DNA of 7,917 bases from SIG578 sp964508295. Its GTDB lineage: Bacteria > Bacillota > Clostridia > Oscillospirales > Ruminococcaceae. Every line of letters starts with the position of its first letter. Position 1 is the first letter of the stretch. Below are positions 5,665 to 7,917 of this stretch, one piece after another. Under the pieces are notes generated by a model. The model saw nothing but the letters and a program-made list of their open reading frames with translations, searched no databases and was not told the origin of the DNA. The position numbers and the translations under genes are program-made. The stretch covers positions 1 to 7,917 of the forward strand of contig CAZDSQ010000070.1 of NCBI GenBank assembly GCA_964508295.1, written 5' to 3'.

Positions 5665-5836
5665 ATGAAGTTTGCCCATTCGGGCAAATGAAGTTGCCTG
5701 CGACAATGAAGTACACTTGGTGTATGAAGTTTCGCCTTTGGCGAAATTGGCAAACTTTACTTCACATAGGCTATAATCCTATACTTCATAGCAAGTTTTA
5801 CTTGCCACTTCATTTTTGCGTCAGCAAAAACTTCAT
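5665..5836. repeat. Array of mini-palindromes punctuated by ATGAAGT / ACTTCAT
   Basis: ATGAAGT occurs at 5665, 5688, 5706 and 5724. Its complement ACTTCAT (first copy ACTTCAC) occurs at 5759, 5783, 5807 and 5830. Between successive copies lie short palindromes of unrelated sequence: TTTGCCC/GGGCAAA, an imperfect TTGCC/GACAA, TACAC/GTGTA, TTTCGCC/GGCGAAA, then ATAGG/CCTAT, GCAAGT/ACTTGC and TTTTGC/GCAAAA. Periods are 18-23 bp on the left and 23-24 bp on the right. Left and right halves are in mirrored orientation around about 5745. AAGTTTGCC (5668-5676) is also complementary to GGCAAACTT (5749-5757), allowing a long-range fold. It lies in what should be the 3' untranslated region of the small membrane gene. 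No ORF with a plausible start crosses it. I do not recognise a named element. Confidence 0.82.
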
Positions 5837-5873
5837 TAAAACTTACAAACGAAAAATAATGTGTCTACTATTT

Positions 5874-5906
5874 ATAACGCCTTTGATTTGAAAGGCGTTA
5901 TTTTTT
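5874..5906 (+). terminator. Intrinsic terminator of the small membrane protein transcript
   Basis: ATAACGCCTTT (5874-5884) and AAAGGCGTTAT (5891-5901) form a perfect 11-bp stem with a GATTTG loop, followed by T's to 5906. It is the first good plus-strand terminator after the stop at 5609, so the transcript should carry about 265-295 bases of 3' untranslated RNA including the palindrome array. Confidence 0.85.
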
Positions 5907-5907
5907 A

Positions 5908-5945
5908 TAAAAAAACGGAGACGCTTCGTAAAGAAGATGTCTCCG
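5908..5945 (-). terminator. Intrinsic terminator of the trmK-DUF34 unit
   Basis: CGGAGAC (5916-5922) pairs with GTCTCCG (5939-5945), and CTTC (5924-5927) with GAAG (5933-5936) around GTAAA. On the minus strand a run of T's follows. It lies 24 bp past the stop of the DUF34 gene and is an inverted near copy of the hairpin at 6-40. Confidence 0.85.
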
Positions 5946-5969
5946 TTTGGCAGGATTATTTTTGTCTTT

Positions 5970-6755
5970 TTATAAAACTATAGTCGGCTCAGTTTCTATG
6001 TTGCTGAGTAGCACATCTGTGTCAGGGAACAGAGAATGGACAAGCTCGGCCAAATTCTGCATAGCAGGCTTTTCCATCTGATAGTGTGTCGGGGCGTAAA
6101 GTGCAATTCCGGCATTCAAAGCTTCTGTAAAGGCTGAGTGCTTTACATCTGCGGTTATATAAGCATCGCACCCTAAGGAAATAGCTTTCCTTAAATATTC
6201 GCCGCCTGCTCCCGAGCAGTAGGCAATTTTGCGGATTTTCTTTGAGGTGGAAACAAGCCTTAAGCTGTCGCAACAGAAAACCTCTTTTAAAAGCTCCGCA
6301 AATTCCCCACAGGAATAGTCCCTGCTAAGAACGCCGATATATCCAAAGCCGTGAGGCTTAGGCTCGGCGTGTGTTATGTCAAGAACGCTCTCTGCCTTAA
6401 AGCCTGCCTTCTCAGAAAGGAGTTTTTTAAGATGTGCATCAGCGCCAAACTCGCTTATGTCAAAGTTTGTGTGCGCCGAGAGAACTGATATGTTGTTCTT
6501 CAAGGCCAAAACCGCAGGCTCGCTCTCACAAAGCACCTTTAAGGGATTAAATATAACGGGGTGGTGGGTTATTATAAGCTCTGCTCCAAATCCCTTTGCC
6601 TCTTTGATGGCGGGAATGGTGGCATCAAGCGCAACAAGGATTCTTGTAACCTCGCGGTCGCCCTCAACCAAAATTCCGCTGTTGTCCCAAGGCTCTGCCT
6701 CTGTAAAGGGAAAATACTTGTCAAGCTCTTTTTTGATTTCAAAAACCGTAGCCAT
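5970..6755 (-). CDS. DUF34/Nif3-like dinuclear metal-binding protein (YqfO family)
   Basis: This 261-residue protein shows the full DUF34/NIF3 signature. WDNSGILVEG is at 23-32, the metal-site THHP at 63-66 (His64, His65), SAHTNFD at 93-99 (His95, Asp99), and CSGAGGEYL plus DAYITADVKH in the C-terminal half. THYQMEK at 223-229 supplies His224 and Glu228, where most members read GHYxxE. Members form toroidal hexamers with two metals per subunit; roles in metal chaperoning or GTP cyclohydrolase-like chemistry have been proposed, but the physiological reaction is unsettled. The length matches the short form without the inserted PII-like domain of B. subtilis YqfO. ATG 6753-6755 has AGGAGG (6761-6766) 5 bases upstream. 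That site contains the trmK stop codon, so the two genes, 9 bp apart, are surely co-transcribed. Confidence 0.93.
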   Translation of the reverse strand: MATVFEIKKELDKYFPFTEAEPWDNSGILVEGDREVTRILVALDATIPAIKEAKGFGAELIITHHPVIFNPLKVLCESEPAVLALKNNISVLSAHTNFDISEFGADAHLKKLLSEKAGFKAESVLDITHAEPKPHGFGYIGVLSRDYSCGEFAELLKEVFCCDSLRLVSTSKKIRKIAYCSGAGGEYLRKAISLGCDAYITADVKHSAFTEALNAGIALYAPTHYQMEKPAMQNLAELVHSLFPDTDVLLSNIETEPTIVL

Positions 6756-6764
6756 AATAGCCTC

Positions 6765-7478
6765 CTATGTGTTTTGTGTCATTCGGCGCTCGGTTTCCTT
6801 TATGAGCGCTGAAAAATATTCTAAAAGTCTGTTCTTGTCGTCAGACGGGGCGGATTTTTCTATCTGAGTCAGGTTCTTTTCAAAAACTCCCTTTTGCCAC
6901 AATAGATATTCGCCGCCGCACTCATTGGTTTCAGAGGTGATTCCGCCAAGCTCAAAAACCGCAGAGCCATTTTTAAAATAATGCTTCTGCTCATTTAAAA
7001 AGCGGGCGGTTATTATAACATAAAATCTGTGCCCTTCGTGCACAACCGTTTCACCGAGTATTGAGTAGCCGCTCTCTATTAAAAACCTTCTGAGCAGCTC
7101 GCTGTGGGTCATAGGCTGCAAGATGAGCAGAGCGTTTGATGCCTTTGGATAGTCTGACGCGGCTAAAATATCTCGTATGGTTTCGCCGCCCATTCCCGCA
7201 ATTATGATGTTCTGCGGCTCAAACTCGGTAACATTTTCAAGCCCGTCGGAGAGCACGGTTGCGATTTTATCACCAAGGTCGTGCGCCGAGATGTTTTTGC
7301 TGGCGGACTGAAGAGGGCCTATGGCAATGTCAGATGCGATAACACGCTCGCAAACGCCGCTCTCTACAAGGCTTATAGGGAGCAGAGCGTGGTCTGTTCC
7401 AATATCGGCAACGAGTGAACCTTTTTCAACAAGCTGTGAGATAGTCGATAATCGTTTCGGTAGAGTTATCTGAGCCAT
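6765..7478 (-). CDS. trmK: tRNA (adenine(22)-N1)-methyltransferase TrmK
   Basis: This 237-residue SAM-dependent methyltransferase has the TrmK/DUF633 hallmarks: PKRLSTISQLV at the start, SAM motif I VADIGTDHALLPI at about residues 23-35, ASDIAIGPLQSA after strand 2, and IIIAGMGGETI followed by LILQPM. It methylates N1 of A22 in the D-loop of certain tRNAs, in the cytoplasm. The charged helical C-terminus (about 185-237) matches the family's coiled-coil tail. I start at ATG 7476-7478, with GGAGGG 5 bases upstream; the longer reading frame to 7511 would begin inside the terminator hairpin at 7501-7523. It is followed 9 bp later by the DUF34 gene, the conserved Firmicutes order. No promoter fits between it and the upstream DUF1858 gene. 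Confidence 0.95.
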   Translation of the reverse strand: MAQITLPKRLSTISQLVEKGSLVADIGTDHALLPISLVESGVCERVIASDIAIGPLQSASKNISAHDLGDKIATVLSDGLENVTEFEPQNIIIAGMGGETIRDILAASDYPKASNALLILQPMTHSELLRRFLIESGYSILGETVVHEGHRFYVIITARFLNEQKHYFKNGSAVFELGGITSETNECGGEYLLWQKGVFEKNLTQIEKSAPSDDKNRLLEYFSALIKETERRMTQNT

Positions 7479-7497
7479 AGTATCCCTCCTTTTTAAG

Positions 7498-7523
7498 AAA
7501 AAAGCCCGCATAAAGCGGGCTTT
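7498..7523 (-). terminator. Intrinsic terminator between the DUF1858 gene and trmK
   Basis: AAAGCCCGC (7501-7509) and GCGGGCTTT (7515-7523) form a 9-bp stem with a five-base loop. On the minus strand, TTTTTT then CTT follows and runs straight into AAAAAGGAGGG, the trmK ribosome binding site. The layout mirrors ptsH-terminator-uvrC. Confidence 0.87.
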
Positions 7524-7539
7524 AATGCTTTTTTGTTAC

Positions 7540-7743
7540 TTATTTGTTTGCAGCGGCATTGAGCTTTGCAACGATCTCGTCTGCATTAACGCCGTGAACT
7601 GCGCAGGCATCTGCAACGGACTCGCTTCTTGCAGAGGGGCAACCGAGGCAGTGCATACCCATTTCAAGAAAAACGGGAGCGGTCTCGGGAGCGTTGTCAA
7701 GAATGTCGCCAATAATAGTATCTTCTGTAATTGTGTAAGCCAT
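7540..7743 (-). CDS. DUF1858 CxxC disulfide-oxidoreductase-like protein
   Basis: This 67-residue soluble protein is a stand-alone DUF1858 domain. The pattern is ITEDTIIGDILDNAPETAPVF, then GMHCLGCPSA, with Cys32 and Cys35 (CLGC) as the likely redox pair, then SVADACAVHGVN with a further Cys47. The family is related to the N-terminal domain of ScdA/RIC-type iron-sulfur repair proteins and is often labelled hybrid-cluster-associated disulfide oxidoreductase. No partner gene of that kind is in the window, so the physiological substrate is unknown. ATG 7741-7743 has AAGGAG 8 bases upstream. The gene lies upstream of trmK with a terminator between them. The promoter is probably 7777-7805, with a second possible at 7886-7914. 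Confidence 0.88.
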   Translation of the reverse strand: MAYTITEDTIIGDILDNAPETAPVFLEMGMHCLGCPSARSESVADACAVHGVNADEIVAKLNAAANK

Positions 7744-7776
7744 TTTATATTCTCCTTAAACTTAATTTCTCCTATT

Positions 7777-7805
7777 ATTATAATACCCCCGCAAATAAAA
7801 ATCAA
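7777..7805 (-). promoter_or_regulatory. Probable promoter of the DUF1858 gene
   Basis: On the minus strand TTGATT (7800-7805) and TATAAT (7777-7782) are 17 bp apart. The start would be near 7770, leaving a leader of about 27 bases before the DUF1858 ATG. A run GGGGG in the spacer is unusual in this AT-rich region. Confidence 0.75.
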
Positions 7806-7833
7806 TACTGATACAAAAAAAGACTATATAAAC

Positions 7834-7862
7834 TTGTTTGTTTTGAATAATTGTGATACAAT
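7834..7862 (+). promoter_or_regulatory. Possible rightward promoter at the window edge
   Basis: TTGTTT (7834-7839) and TACAAT (7857-7862) are 17 bp apart on the plus strand, pointing out of the window. The palindrome at 7864-7884 covers its expected start site. No gene is visible in the remaining 33 bases. Confidence 0.4.
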
Positions 7863-7863
7863 G

Positions 7864-7884
7864 AGTTTAATCAAAGATTAAACT
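7864..7884. promoter_or_regulatory. 9-3-9 palindrome, candidate operator
   Basis: AGTTTAATC (7864-7872) and GATTAAACT (7876-7884) are perfect inverted arms around AAA. No T-tract follows on either strand, so a terminator is unlikely. It lies immediately downstream of the -10 of both a rightward (7834-7862) and a leftward (7886-7914) promoter-like sequence, the position of a repressor site. I cannot name the regulator. Confidence 0.55.
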
Positions 7885-7885
7885 T

Positions 7886-7914
7886 ATTATATCATAACAG
7901 CAAAAAAAGGTCAA
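7886..7914 (-). promoter_or_regulatory. Possible second, distal promoter toward the DUF1858 gene
   Basis: On the minus strand TTGACC (7909-7914) and TATAAT (7886-7891) are 17 bp apart. Transcripts would start near 7879 inside the palindrome and carry a leader of about 135 bases. By sequence it is at least as good as the proximal promoter. Confidence 0.6.
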
Positions 7915-7917
7915 TAT

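Noticed and set aside
5637..5836. CRISPR array
   Set aside because: The repeated unit is only 7 bp, the intervals are themselves palindromic and vary in length, orientation flips midway, and no cas genes are present.
5655..5891. Open reading frame of 78 codons on the plus strand across the palindrome array
   Set aside because: It has no ribosome binding site, runs through hairpins and into the terminator, and its translation shows no protein-like pattern.
5610..5970. tRNA or known riboswitch in the gap
   Set aside because: No cloverleaf with TTCGANNC-type T-loop or recognised aptamer core was found; the palindromes explain the visible structure.
7479..7511. N-terminal extension of TrmK from 7511
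   Set aside because: It would be encoded by the terminator hairpin and the ribosome binding site; ATG 7478 gives the normal family start.
7536..7805. 89-codon minus-strand reading frame overlapping the DUF1858 gene
   Set aside because: It is in another frame of a clear DUF1858 gene, would start upstream of the promoter -10 and has no ribosome binding site.

Overview
The window looks like a housekeeping stretch of a low-to-moderate GC Gram-positive chromosome, most likely an uncultured clostridial (Oscillospirales-type) gut bacterium. This rests on several features. AGGAGG-type ribosome binding sites precede nearly every gene, sigma-A promoters are near consensus with 17-bp spacers, and HPr carries both His15 and Ser46 (the HPr kinase site). 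A lipoprotein foldase replaces periplasmic chaperones, and trmK sits next to a DUF34/Nif3-like gene as in other Firmicutes. I place it no lower than class/order, and that placement is inference.

Layout. (1) Positions 1-2014, minus strand: a three-gene operon from one strong promoter (1986-2014), encoding a trigger-factor-like PPIase lipoprotein, a short protein resembling DUF6483 and a NUDIX hydrolase. The first two genes overlap by 4 bp, and the operon ends in a hairpin terminator at the window's left edge. (2) Positions 2181-4489, plus strand: ptsH-like HPr from a near-perfect promoter, then an intrinsic terminator, then uvrC whose Shine-Dalgarno follows the terminator directly. A long bidirectional terminator closes this unit. 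(3) Positions 4493-5906: a LexA/HdiR-like XRE-S24 repressor (minus) divergent from a 57-residue single-span membrane protein (plus). Three matching operator-like sites lie about 41 and 40 bp apart in the 187-bp gap. The small gene is followed by about 200 bp of closely packed small palindromes punctuated by ATGAAGT (left) and ACTTCAT (right), then its own terminator. (4) Positions 5908-7917, minus strand: a DUF1858 CxxC protein, a terminator, trmK and a DUF34/Nif3-family gene. Upstream, at the right edge, a 9-3-9 palindrome sits between two opposed promoter-like sequences.

The most interesting part is 4493-5906. A repressor with the full self-cleavage apparatus (Ala137-Gly138, Ser171, Lys207) faces a tiny cationic membrane protein across a three-operator control region. 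This recalls the lexA-yneA and lexA-sosA arrangements, where DNA damage releases a small membrane-bound division inhibitor, but the DNA-binding domain and operator differ from LexA. The neighbouring convergent gene is uvrC. The proposal that this is a damage-inducible membrane effector switch is inference. The operator repeats, promoters and protein motifs are read directly from the sequence.
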